This document shows positions 18,682 through 27,598 of a stretch of 64,000 nt of DNA, piece after piece. Made by a program: the position numbers and the translations under genes. Position 1 is the stretch's first letter, and each line of letters opens with the position of its first letter. The notes under the pieces were generated by a model. It was not told the origin of the DNA. It made no database searches and was given only the letters and a program-made list of their open reading frames with translations. This stretch comes from Butyrivibrio sp. NC2002 (GTDB taxonomy: Bacteria > Bacillota > Clostridia > Lachnospirales > Lachnospiraceae): contig NZ_JNKZ01000007.1 in NCBI RefSeq assembly GCF_000702265.1, forward strand, positions 1-64,000, written 5' to 3'.

Positions 18682-20310
18682 ATGATGGCTTGTTTATATA
18701 GCGCAGGGATTATTCTATCACTTAATGCAGCAGCTTTTAGTGGAATAATCCCTGATGCTGCGTTTGAGAGAAAATTAAATGAGATAAAAATTGAAGAGGC
18801 ACTTCTTATTGATGATGAGGAGGAAAATCTGCTTGATGCTTCAAACAGGCAAAAAGACGATTATCCTAAAGATGCTAAAGAGGAACTTCCTGAATCATAT
18901 TTTTCGCTAAATTATGATGATAGGGAATATGTGACCTCTGTAAAAAATCAGGGATACACATCTCTTTGCTGGTTATATTCCTCTTTGGGCGCGATTGAGT
19001 GCGATCTTTTAAAGCATAATGATGATCTGCAGGCAGATGATTTAAATCTGTCTGAAAAGCATGCAGGTTTTTATAATATGAACAAGGCGGAAAAGTCATA
19101 CACACGCGGGATTGATAATGACTACAGAGAATTTGTTTATGACGGGGAAAGCGATGAGTGGATCGGAAACTACGGCACAAGCTATTTAAGCGTGGGTGGA
19201 GTGACTGACTATGCTATTTCTTTATTTACCGCATGGAAAGGCCCTGTTAAGGACACAGAAGAGAACTCATTTAATATAATAAAAGGACAAACCGCTATCT
19301 ACACTGACAATAGTGAAAAGCCGGGGAAAGCATACGAGGATCCGTTGTGCCATGTACAAGGGGTATATGAAGTTCCGGGAACAATCAAGAATCAGGACAT
19401 AATAAAGCGGATGATAATGGAACATGGCGGAGCTACATGCAGTATCTGCGCTGACAACAACTATTTTACCAACCACTTTTCATCTCTTTTTGACTACAAG
19501 AAATATGGAGGAACAAATGTCGCAGATCACGAAGTTTTGATAGTTGGTTGGGATGACAGCTATAAGGCAGAAAATTTTGTCACAAGACCTGAAGGCGATG
19601 GTGCATATATATGCAAAAACAGTTGGGGAACCGGGAGAGGAATAAAGGGTTATTTTTATATCTCTTACTATGACAGTATATTAAACAATAATAATGTGGT
19701 AGCGTACGACTGTGCGATGGAGGGCGATGATGACTACTATGATAATAACTATCAGTACGCCGGTTTTATGACTCACACAACAGATGCAATTGTTGATAAT
19801 AAAAATGTAGTATATGCCTATGAGGATAACTGCGCATCTTACGGTGCTCTTTACAAGGCACAAGGAGATGAGAAGCTTTCTGCAGTAGGGATGTTTATCA
19901 GTAAAACAAATTCTGATTTTCTGTTAGATATATATGTTGTTCCAAAGAATATAAATACGGACAATGATTATTTGCTCCTTCAGGTGCTGGGAGAACCTAA
20001 GCTTACTATGTCCATAGGTGCTTTAACAGGCGGATACCATACGTTTAAGCTTGATGAAGCGATCGACCTTAATAAGGGGGACAGATTTATTGTAATGATA
20101 AAGCCAGGAGCTCCTCAGAAGCTTATTTATGAAAAGGCTATGGATGTGACAGGTGAAGTTAACTATGATGAATGGAAACATGATCTGGGTGCTATCCATA
20201 CGCATTATGAAGCCTCAGGACACTGCTTTTTAATCGATGAGTCAGGAAAGTATCTTGTTAAACAAAAGGATAAGGACTTTTTTGTAAAAGCTTATACCAT
20301 CAATAAATAA
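18682..20310 (+). CDS. Papain-like (C1 family) cysteine protease, exported
   Basis: A 542-residue protein with a papain core. The Gln and nucleophile segment is SVKNQGYTSLCWLYSSLGAI (Cys at about residue 99). The catalytic His is in ADHEVLIVGWDD, and the Asn in CKNSWGTGRGIKGYFYISY. The N-terminus ACLYSAGIILSLNAAAFSG is a probable signal peptide, followed by a pro-like acidic stretch. Residues 350-540 form a beta-rich C-terminal domain of the kind seen in lectin-like C1 peptidases of Lachnospiraceae. A terminator follows, then a repeated RNA-like element, then a serpin gene. Confidence 0.9.
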   Translation: MMACLYSAGIILSLNAAAFSGIIPDAAFERKLNEIKIEEALLIDDEEENLLDASNRQKDDYPKDAKEELPESYFSLNYDDREYVTSVKNQGYTSLCWLYSSLGAIECDLLKHNDDLQADDLNLSEKHAGFYNMNKAEKSYTRGIDNDYREFVYDGESDEWIGNYGTSYLSVGGVTDYAISLFTAWKGPVKDTEENSFNIIKGQTAIYTDNSEKPGKAYEDPLCHVQGVYEVPGTIKNQDIIKRMIMEHGGATCSICADNNYFTNHFSSLFDYKKYGGTNVADHEVLIVGWDDSYKAENFVTRPEGDGAYICKNSWGTGRGIKGYFYISYYDSILNNNNVVAYDCAMEGDDDYYDNNYQYAGFMTHTTDAIVDNKNVVYAYEDNCASYGALYKAQGDEKLSAVGMFISKTNSDFLLDIYVVPKNINTDNDYLLLQVLGEPKLTMSIGALTGGYHTFKLDEAIDLNKGDRFIVMIKPGAPQKLIYEKAMDVTGEVNYDEWKHDLGAIHTHYEASGHCFLIDESGKYLVKQKDKDFFVKAYTINK

Positions 20311-20356
20311 TATGCTTAAGCGATAGTTTCATAGGAATGGGATAGAAATAAAGAAA

Positions 20357-20384
20357 AGCTGCCATCATGGCAGCTGATTTTTTT
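20357..20384 (+). terminator. Terminator after the C1 protease gene
   Basis: AGCTGCC and GGCAGCT flank a short ATCAT loop, followed by GATTTTTTT. The T run touches the GGGAGG start of the family B element. Confidence 0.9.
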
Positions 20385-20470
20385 GGGAGGTGGCTGTATG
20401 ATGGGGAGTCATACAGCCATGTTGTATGAAAAAAGTTTTTTGGGGTTCAGAAGATGTTCTTCATCTCTGA
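20385..20470 (+). repeat. Family B structured element, copy 1
   Basis: An 86-bp element with a relative at 42295-42380. Order: GGGAGG box; hairpin 1, GGCTGTATGAT / GTCATACAGCC with a GGGGA loop (20392-20418); conserved single-stranded GTATGAAAAAAGTTTT and TTGGGG; hairpin 2, TCAGAAGATG / CATCTCTGA (20447-20470) with one bulged A. Both stems differ from copy 2 by changes that keep pairing, which suggests the RNA structure matters. The similarity continues weakly into an AT-rich tail ending TTGACAAAA. I know of no matching RNA family. Confidence 0.75.
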
Positions 20471-20640
20471 TATATATATGTTATGATATATTTGTTGACA
20501 AAATATGGCGGTTTTATAAAGAAAAACTGTTATGTTTATAAAGTATAAATTTGACTTTTGTTAACCAAAAATAAAAATTATCGTATAAACGTATTAAAGA
20601 TTTTATGAAGGCAAAGGAAAGCCTTGTAGGGAGTGATTTC

Positions 20641-21939
20641 GTGAAAAACAGATCGATATATAAGTTATTAAATTTGGCTCTTATGGCAGGTCTTACTGTT
20701 AATATTTTGGGATGCGGAGGAAGTGCTCCGGCGTCTGAAATTGACGAAGTAAATACGGATACTTCCGAAGAAGCAGAAACTTTGGAAGATAACGAGGACA
20801 GCTATGAAGATATAACAGAAAACACAGATTCTAAGGAGAATGCTATGGTGCAGGATGTTTCTATACAGGCAGGAAATCTGGCGATTTCTATTCTTAAAAA
20901 TGATTATAGTGAAAATGCCCTTGTATCACCTCTGTCTGTGATGATGGCCGGCGGAATGGTTTTAAACGGTTCAGCGTCCGAAACAAAAGATGAACTTATG
21001 AACGTTTTTGGCTTAGAGGACATAGACTCTTTTAATGCTTCAATGAAGTCTTTTATGGAAATAAACGATGATCCTGAAAATAAGCTTAAGTTTGCAAACG
21101 GAATCTGGGTAAACGGAGACGATATTCTCTTAGATACCTACAAGACCAAAATGGAAGATCTATATGGGGCAAAGCTATGCGATGAACCGTTTTCTGATGA
21201 GACATTAAGTGACGTAAACCAATTTGTCTATGATAATACGGATGGAATGATAGATAAGATAATAGACTCAGTTCCTTCACTATCTAACATGATATTGGTT
21301 GATGCCCTGTCTTTTGAGGGAAAATGGGATAAGGCATTTGAAGACGAAGATATAGATGAAAATGGTACGTTTACTTTGGAGGATGGAAGCTCTAAGACTG
21401 TGACTATGCTAAATGGCAAAGCAGGAGAGTACTTTGAAGTATCAGGAGGGTGCGGGTTTATCTATCCATATAAGGGAGACAGGTATTCATTTGCGGCTAT
21501 TCTTCCCGAAGAAGGCACCAAAATGCAGGACTTTATCTCTAACGTTTCGGGAGAGGAAATAGTTGATTCTATGAAAAACTGTGAATATACAAGAGTCGTT
21601 TTCTCAATTCCGGAATTTACATTTGATTGCAGCATGGAATTATCCGATACTTTTAGGAAAATGGGCGCAAATAGGGTATTTACAGGTGATGCGGATTTCT
21701 CTAATATGTTAACAGAGAATGGTAAGTTTTCTCTTGATAGCATATTACATAAGACACATATTGAATTAAACAGAGAGGGGACGAAAGCTGCCGCAGTAAC
21801 GGGGATGGTTTTAAATAGCGCAGGACCCGGCAAAGCGGATGTAAAACAGGTAATATTAGACAGACCATTTATTTACATGATAATTGATAATGAGACAAAA
21901 ACTCCCATATTTATGGGGCATGCTGATAATATAGAATAA
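20641..21939 (+). CDS. Serpin family protease inhibitor, lipoprotein
   Basis: Surface lipoprotein of about 432 residues with a full serpin fold. The lipobox is ILGC, near residue 23, followed by an acidic linker. The serpin body runs from about residue 80 (NLAISILKNDYSENALVSPL). The reactive-centre hinge REGTKAAAVTG fits an inhibitory serpin, the loop continues GMVLNSAGPGK, and the C-terminal strand is RPFIYMIIDNETKTPIFMG. The GTG start at 20641 is preferred because AGGGAG precedes it; an ATG at 20605 is in frame. Its target protease is unknown. It follows the C1 protease gene but has its own upstream region carrying a family B element. Confidence 0.9.
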   Translation: MKNRSIYKLLNLALMAGLTVNILGCGGSAPASEIDEVNTDTSEEAETLEDNEDSYEDITENTDSKENAMVQDVSIQAGNLAISILKNDYSENALVSPLSVMMAGGMVLNGSASETKDELMNVFGLEDIDSFNASMKSFMEINDDPENKLKFANGIWVNGDDILLDTYKTKMEDLYGAKLCDEPFSDETLSDVNQFVYDNTDGMIDKIIDSVPSLSNMILVDALSFEGKWDKAFEDEDIDENGTFTLEDGSSKTVTMLNGKAGEYFEVSGGCGFIYPYKGDRYSFAAILPEEGTKMQDFISNVSGEEIVDSMKNCEYTRVVFSIPEFTFDCSMELSDTFRKMGANRVFTGDADFSNMLTENGKFSLDSILHKTHIELNREGTKAAAVTGMVLNSAGPGKADVKQVILDRPFIYMIIDNETKTPIFMGHADNIE

Positions 21940-22036
21940 TCACATTATTGCAAATAGAACCGGATTGTGCTATATTTTGTGGTAGAGAGTTTCTTAAACA
22001 CAAATACTGCTAATTGTATTTAATAGGAGGTTTGTA

Positions 22037-22333
22037 GTGGGGAGAGAAGAGAGAACACCAGCAGAGATTCGCACCACAGATAAGCTGAAGATTCAGAAGA
22101 TCCTTAATGACGCCGGATACATCGTTGAGATGGGGAGCAGTAGTGTTCCTACCGTTGTATGTAAGAGGCGTGAGGACATGAGTAAAGATTTGGCGACTAT
22201 TCGCAAAATCCTGAAAGAGCAGCGCTACGAAGGAAGCTTTGGAGTGAGAGCTCCCAGGAAGACAGATGAGCTTCCGGTTTCTGAGAACGCAGAAGTAAAA
22301 GACATAGAAGATGTGGTTGCCGCAGCAGGCTAA
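22037..22333 (+). CDS. Small conserved-looking protein of unknown function
   Basis: A 98-residue protein starting at GTG after a strong AGGAGG (22025-22030) and followed by a clean terminator, so it is very likely real. It is rich in charged residues, has no membrane segment, and shows a helical middle part (KILNDAGYIVEMGSSSVPTV, then KDLATIRKILKEQRYEGSFG) and an acidic tail. I do not recognise a family. It stands alone between the serpin gene and the convergent PilZ gene. Confidence 0.75.
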   Translation: MGREERTPAEIRTTDKLKIQKILNDAGYIVEMGSSSVPTVVCKRREDMSKDLATIRKILKEQRYEGSFGVRAPRKTDELPVSENAEVKDIEDVVAAAG

Positions 22334-22346
22334 TGATGAATATGAT

Positions 22347-22376
22347 AAAAGGAGTTGTCTTATGACAACTCCTTTT
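22347..22376. terminator. Terminator after the 98-residue protein gene
   Basis: AAAAGGAGTTGTC and GACAACTCCTTTT form a perfect 13-bp stem with a TTAT loop. It could serve both convergent genes. Confidence 0.9.
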
Positions 22377-22399
22377 GTTTACATTTATATATATTCTGA

Positions 22400-23068
22400 T
22401 TATGATGCTGATTCATCATGGACAATAACGTTTGAAGATGATCTTATTTTTCTCTGTTCTTCTTTTTGCTCTTTAAGGTCTATGATATAACCCATCATGG
22501 TACTGTCTATAGACTGGATTTTGCAGCCAACAGCATCAAATGTTCCAATTTTGAACAATCTTGCCACGCAAAGGGTTAAATCTATGCTTTTAAGATATCC
22601 TTCTGGCTTAAATGTCAGCTGGATATGATCGCCCTTATTGGCAACAGCGCCCTTTCCAAGGAGAACGGATATTCCTTTAATGGACATATCATAAACGATA
22701 GCGCTGGTGGTGTGATTGTGGTTGATAACAGCCTTACCAAGAATATTGACTACATAACGTTCTGCTTTTCTGTTGTTGTCTGCCTGATTTATAACCTCAG
22801 AACCTTTGATCAGGTAATAGGTATCATTCCAGTTCTCGAATGGAACAACAGATTCCAGATTAAAGTCTTTCTTGATGTTGCCATACATAACGACACTTGC
22901 AGTTCCATGAGTTGAGGCAGGAATAGGAATTCCATGATACTTTAGCGGACTTACAAGTGCAGCACCATCCATAACTGATATAATTTTAGATTTTAAGGAT
23001 ACAGGCATATTATCTATTAAAGTAGAAATGGTTATGTCTGTTCCGGGGGTTAACTCAGTAATATTCAT
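22400..23068 (-). CDS. PilZ domain c-di-GMP-binding protein (YcgR/flagellar-brake type)
   Basis: A 222-residue cytoplasmic protein. An N-terminal YcgR-like beta domain (about 1-95) is followed by a PilZ domain (about 105-210). The c-di-GMP-binding motifs are intact: RKAER (RxxxR) at the domain boundary and DMSIKG (DxSxxG). Such proteins slow or steer flagella, or control exopolysaccharide, when c-di-GMP rises. The start at 23068 is set by GGGAG eight bases upstream; longer in-frame extensions encode an unlikely hydrophobic leader. A diguanylate cyclase lies elsewhere in the window. Confidence 0.9.
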   Translation of the reverse strand: MNITELTPGTDITISTLIDNMPVSLKSKIISVMDGAALVSPLKYHGIPIPASTHGTASVVMYGNIKKDFNLESVVPFENWNDTYYLIKGSEVINQADNNRKAERYVVNILGKAVINHNHTTSAIVYDMSIKGISVLLGKGAVANKGDHIQLTFKPEGYLKSIDLTLCVARLFKIGTFDAVGCKIQSIDSTMMGYIIDLKEQKEEQRKIRSSSNVIVHDESAS

Positions 23069-23150
23069 AACACAATCTCCCATATTTGTTAAAATTATAT
23101 CATTTATATAATAAAAAGTAAATATCAATACTACAAAAAATAGGTGAAAT

Positions 23151-23879
23151 ATGATTAAAAATGCTAAAGTTTTCATAAAACGCGCACCACTATTTATTCC
23201 TAACAAAATAATTTTTTGGGGGTTTACTCTGATTTCTTTTTTTACAGGGCATGTCAACAAAAAACTAAGGAAAGAACACTATCGGGAAAATGGTGACAAG
23301 AATATCGACAGTAGAATATTTTGCATAGATAAGTACATAGAAAACCAGGCTGAGTGGGTCAAAGTAAAACTCGGATCGGGCAAACATTCCAATATGGAGT
23401 ACTCAGGATGCACTATAATAGCTGTTTACAATGCACTTCTTAATTTAAAAGACAGTGACAGAAATATATTAAATATTATAGATGACTTTGAGAAAAAGGG
23501 TCTTGCACTTAAAGGCGACTTCGGGATATCTCCTTTTTATGCTTACAGATTCTTTAAAAAGAGGGGGTACAAAGCAAAATATATAACGAGCAGAAATAAA
23601 GACTTGATAAGGAGCTTTGGGGATAAGTTTGACACGTTTATTGTCACATTTTACTGGGATAAGAAGAATATTTTTAACAAGCTTCATACAGTAAACATCT
23701 CTAAGAGCGATGATGGTTTTGTTGCGCACAATATGTACTTCAAAAAAAGTGACGGGAAGTACCATGCAAAAGAGGCGTGCAATGACCTGTTTGAAGCAGT
23801 GGAGAAGCTATCAAAAAGCGGTGCACCAATTTCAATTATAGGAATTAAAAGGCAAAAAATGGGGAGAGAAAAATGTTGA
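23151..23879 (+). CDS. Putative C39-like peptidase-fold protein
   Basis: A 242-residue protein. Residues 1-35 hold a basic, hydrophobic N-terminal anchor (APLFIPNKIIFWGFTLISFF). The segment YSGCTIIAVYNALLNL resembles the catalytic Cys helix of C39-like (papain-fold) proteins, and LHTVNISKSDDGFVAHNMYF fits the His and Asp/Asn region. The similarity is my own pattern reading and is moderate. It overlaps the next gene by 7 nt and heads an operon with a heparinase-like protein and two ABC subunits. It may process or bind an exported product. Its ribosome site is weak (AATAGGTG). Confidence 0.6.
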   Translation: MIKNAKVFIKRAPLFIPNKIIFWGFTLISFFTGHVNKKLRKEHYRENGDKNIDSRIFCIDKYIENQAEWVKVKLGSGKHSNMEYSGCTIIAVYNALLNLKDSDRNILNIIDDFEKKGLALKGDFGISPFYAYRFFKKRGYKAKYITSRNKDLIRSFGDKFDTFIVTFYWDKKNIFNKLHTVNISKSDDGFVAHNMYFKKSDGKYHAKEACNDLFEAVEKLSKSGAPISIIGIKRQKMGREKC

Positions 23880-25735
23880 TCGATCATATAGGTGAAAATA
23901 TTAAAGATAATTACAAAAACATTCTTGATATACCTTCAATAGATAACAGAGAATTCTGGGACAGCTTTCCTACGGATCTTAAGGAAGAACTGATAAAAGA
24001 GGGAAAAAGGCAGAAAGAATTGCCCTGGTCACAGATCCTTGTATCTGACTACAGAGAGGTATACATAAACGGTAACAGGGTGAATTATGAAGACAAATGC
24101 TTCATGAGAAGGATAAAATTATCGGCTCTTACAATGGCTGAATGCGTTCAGAACAAGGGCGAATTTGTAAGCGATATCCTGGATGGTATTTATCTGATCA
24201 TGGAAGAGAGCAGTTGGTGTCATCCGGCACATAATTCACATATAAGGGATGCCAAGCAGAAAAACATACCGGATATTATAAAACCTGTTATTGATCTGTT
24301 TGCAGCTGAGACAGGCGCTGTAGTTAGTTTGTGCGAGTTTATTCTTAGGCCTGTACTCCAAAAAATAAATACTGATATTGAAAAACAGATCGACAGATCA
24401 ATAAGGGAAAGACTTCTGATTCCTTATCTTAATGAACATTTTTGGTGGATGGGAGACGACGAAACAGAGGCAATTAACTGGACTGTATGGATAACGCAGA
24501 ATATTTTATTGTCCTTCTTTACAAGAAATGAAGAATTCTTATCTTCTGATGAAAAAGAGAGTGTGATAAAACAGGCGGTAATATCTACGGATTACTTCAT
24601 TAAATCCTACGGCGAAGACGGATGCTGTGATGAAGGTGCTCAGTATTATACACATGCAGGGTTGTGCCTTTTTGGAGTAATGGAGCTTCTTGATGATTTA
24701 AATTACGGCCGTTATACACCAGCATTTTCAGATGAAAAGATAAGGAACATTGCTTCATACATAAGAAAAATCTATGTTGGAGACGGATACTACATTAATT
24801 TTGCCGACTGTGCTGCAAAGGCGGGGAACAGATCTGCAAGAGAATTTCTATTTGGACTTAGATGCGGCGATGTTTCTTTGTGCAGCTTTGTAGCAGAGGA
24901 TTACAGGAGACAGACCTTTGATGAAAAGCTTATAAAAGATGAACATAACTTATGGTATCGAATGTTACAGGCCCAAAACCACAAGAAAATGATGGAATAT
25001 GAGACTGATGATAAGAACGGACTGTCTGATGTTTATTATGAAAGTGTTGGACTGATGGTCAGCAGAAATGAAAACTATGTACTTGCTGCAAAAGCAGGCG
25101 ATAACAACGATAGCCATAATCACAATGATGTAGGATCTGTCACTTTGTATAAAAACAATAAACCATTTTTGATCGACTTGGGTGTTGAGACGTATACAGC
25201 AAAGACTTTTTCTGAGAGGCGCTATGAGATATGGACTATGAGGTCTCTATATCATAATGTTCCATCATTTGCAGGTAATGAAGGCGAGATAGAGGAACTT
25301 CCCGGAGAAAAATATAGAGCATCAAATGTTATTTATAATGAAAAAGAACAATCCCTTGATATGGAAATAGCATCTGCATTTGATGATCACAATATAAAAA
25401 GCTACAGAAGAAAGGCTAAGTTATGTCAAGATAGAGTAGTGATAGATGATCATTATGAGGGAAATATCGTGGGTTATTTAAATTATATAACTTATGAGAA
25501 ACCACAAATAACAACTGAAGATGCGAAAAAAGGAGAAGTCATACTATCTGTAGGAAATCTTGGAACGATCACCGTAAAGACTGATAGTTCGCAGAATTTG
25601 GATGAAACAGAATATAAAACACAGATAGAAACTCTAAAAATAACAGATGAGAGACTTAAAAAGAGCTGGGATAAGGACTGCTACAGAATAAGGATCCCAT
25701 TTGCTCAGGGGCAAATAACAACTGAAATAAAATAA
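23873..25735 (+). CDS. Heparinase II/III-like protein (no signal peptide)
   Basis: A 620-residue protein with the two-part layout of heparinase II/III-type polysaccharide lyases: a helical toroid (about residues 60-370) and a beta-sandwich domain carrying SHNHNDVGSVTLYKNNKPFLIDLGVETY. The last segment is the family's conserved His/Asn core. No signal peptide or membrane segment is visible, so it would act in the cytoplasm, for instance on imported oligosaccharides. It overlaps the C39-like gene by 7 nt (GAAAAATGTTGA region) and precedes the ABC exporter genes. Substrate is unknown. Confidence 0.82.
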   Translation: MLIDHIGENIKDNYKNILDIPSIDNREFWDSFPTDLKEELIKEGKRQKELPWSQILVSDYREVYINGNRVNYEDKCFMRRIKLSALTMAECVQNKGEFVSDILDGIYLIMEESSWCHPAHNSHIRDAKQKNIPDIIKPVIDLFAAETGAVVSLCEFILRPVLQKINTDIEKQIDRSIRERLLIPYLNEHFWWMGDDETEAINWTVWITQNILLSFFTRNEEFLSSDEKESVIKQAVISTDYFIKSYGEDGCCDEGAQYYTHAGLCLFGVMELLDDLNYGRYTPAFSDEKIRNIASYIRKIYVGDGYYINFADCAAKAGNRSAREFLFGLRCGDVSLCSFVAEDYRRQTFDEKLIKDEHNLWYRMLQAQNHKKMMEYETDDKNGLSDVYYESVGLMVSRNENYVLAAKAGDNNDSHNHNDVGSVTLYKNNKPFLIDLGVETYTAKTFSERRYEIWTMRSLYHNVPSFAGNEGEIEELPGEKYRASNVIYNEKEQSLDMEIASAFDDHNIKSYRRKAKLCQDRVVIDDHYEGNIVGYLNYITYEKPQITTEDAKKGEVILSVGNLGTITVKTDSSQNLDETEYKTQIETLKITDERLKKSWDKDCYRIRIPFAQGQITTEIK

Positions 25736-25771
25736 GATAAAAAGATAGAAAGATAGAAAGGAATGATAGCT

Positions 25772-27598
25772 TTGAATACTAAAAATAATAACATAAGATT
25801 TTCTAATCGTTCCTCGATGGTACTGTTTTTTATGAAGGGGAGTATATTCCTCTTTGTCATGGGAATAATATGTTCGCTTGCGGTTGCATTTCTTGACATG
25901 ATAAATCCCAAGATAATTCAGTATACAGTGGACTACCTTATAGGTGATACTGCTTCGAAAATGCCATTCTATATGGAATTTATAGTGTCACATACAGGAG
26001 GAAAGGAATATCTTAGAGGTCATTTGTTTGTAATAGCTGCTGTGGTTATAGCTATTGCACTTATTTGCGCCCTCTTTAGATACCTGAACAAGCTTTTTAA
26101 CTCGATGGCATCAGAGAAACTTATTAAAAGGATGAGAGATACACTCTTTGAGCATATCTTAAAACTACCTTTTTCCTGGCATGGTGAGCATCACACGGGT
26201 GACATAATCCAGAGATGCACTTCTGATGTTGAGACCATAAAGGTGTTTTTGTCGGAACAGCTGACTTCACTTTTCAGGATAGCGATAATGATAGTTCTTG
26301 GCATGTATTTTATGTTTCAGATACATACCGGGCTTACACTTATTTCCGCTGCCTTTATACCTGTTCTTGTCCTGTATTCCCTGTTTTTTCACAACAAAAT
26401 AGGGGAGTCCTTCAGACATGCAGATGAGGAGGAGGGCAAATTATCAGCTATAGCGCAGGAAAACCTCACGGGGGTACGAGTAGTAAGAGCCTTTGGACGT
26501 GAATCCTATGAAAGAAGCAGATTTGAAAGCAAAAACAAAGACTATACCAGAATGTGGATTCATCTGATGATGCTTTTATCAGCATTCTGGACATCGAATG
26601 ACTTTATTTCGTCCATGCAGGGAATGCTTGTTGTAATATTTGGATCAGTATTTTGTGTAAGAGGAGAGCTGACAGTTGGTGAGCTTATAGCTTTTGTTTC
26701 GTACAATGCCATGATTTCGTGGCCTGTACGTATGCTTGGACGAGTTATCTCAGAGATGAGTAAAGCAGGCGTCTCTGTAGACAGATTAAGGGAAATCATG
26801 AATTCAGAGCCTGAAAAGGATATAGAAAATCCTAAATGCCCTGACCTTAAATCAGATATTACCTTCAGCAATGTCAGCTTTTCCTATGAGGAAGATGCGT
26901 CACTTATCTTAAAAGATGTAAGCTTTAAGATAAAAGCAGGAAGCACATTGGGAATACTTGGAGGTACAGGTTCTGGAAAATCAACACTTATGTATCTTCT
27001 TGATAGATTATATGAACTACCTGATGAAGCCGGCAGTATCAAGATCGGCGATGTTGATATAAAGGAAATTGACAGATTTTACTTAAGAAGAAATATAGGC
27101 CTTGTTCTGCAGGAGCCATTCCTGTTTTCCAGGACCCTTTCCGAAAACATCGGTATAGCCGGTAAGGATCCGGAGATGAAGGATATAAGAAGAGCTGCAA
27201 AGATGGCTTCACTTGATGATACCATCAGCAGTTTTGATGCAGGATATGAGACCTTTGTTGGAGAGAGAGGCGTTACATTGTCAGGCGGTCAGAAGCAGAG
27301 AACCGCAATTGCTCAGATGCTTGTAAGCGATCCGCCGATCATGATCTTTGACGATTCACTGTCTGCTGTTGATACGGAAACCGATGCAAAGATAAGAGCA
27401 GAATTAAATAAGCATGCAGGGGACTCAACAACCATCATTATTTCTCATAGAATCACAACACTTATGCGTGCTGACAACATAATTGTATTAAGTCATGGAA
27501 AAGTGGTTGAAAGCGGTACACATGCAGAGCTGCTTGAAAAGAACGGTTTATACAGAAAAATATACGATATACAGGTTCAGGGAGGAGAAGAAGAATGA
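25772..27598 (+). CDS. Heterodimeric ABC exporter, subunit 1 (degenerate ATP site)
   Basis: About 608 residues with six membrane helices and a C-terminal ATPase. Walker A is GGTGSGKST, the signature is LSGGQKQR, and Walker B reads MIFDDS, with Asp where the catalytic Glu is expected. This matches the TM287-like half of heterodimeric type IV exporters. The partner (next gene) has the complementary pattern. TTG at 25772 is favoured as start because AAAGGA is 9 nt upstream; the ATG at 25763 touches that site. The gene ends with a 4-bp ATGA overlap into subunit 2. Cargo is unknown. Confidence 0.9.
   Translation: MNTKNNNIRFSNRSSMVLFFMKGSIFLFVMGIICSLAVAFLDMINPKIIQYTVDYLIGDTASKMPFYMEFIVSHTGGKEYLRGHLFVIAAVVIAIALICALFRYLNKLFNSMASEKLIKRMRDTLFEHILKLPFSWHGEHHTGDIIQRCTSDVETIKVFLSEQLTSLFRIAIMIVLGMYFMFQIHTGLTLISAAFIPVLVLYSLFFHNKIGESFRHADEEEGKLSAIAQENLTGVRVVRAFGRESYERSRFESKNKDYTRMWIHLMMLLSAFWTSNDFISSMQGMLVVIFGSVFCVRGELTVGELIAFVSYNAMISWPVRMLGRVISEMSKAGVSVDRLREIMNSEPEKDIENPKCPDLKSDITFSNVSFSYEEDASLILKDVSFKIKAGSTLGILGGTGSGKSTLMYLLDRLYELPDEAGSIKIGDVDIKEIDRFYLRRNIGLVLQEPFLFSRTLSENIGIAGKDPEMKDIRRAAKMASLDDTISSFDAGYETFVGERGVTLSGGQKQRTAIAQMLVSDPPIMIFDDSLSAVDTETDAKIRAELNKHAGDSTTIIISHRITTLMRADNIIVLSHGKVVESGTHAELLEKNGLYRKIYDIQVQGGEEE

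Noticed and set aside
20495..20520. Promoter TTGACA with TATAAA after the family B element
   Set aside because: The spacing is only 14 nt, and copy 2 has no matching -10, so I did not list it as a feature.
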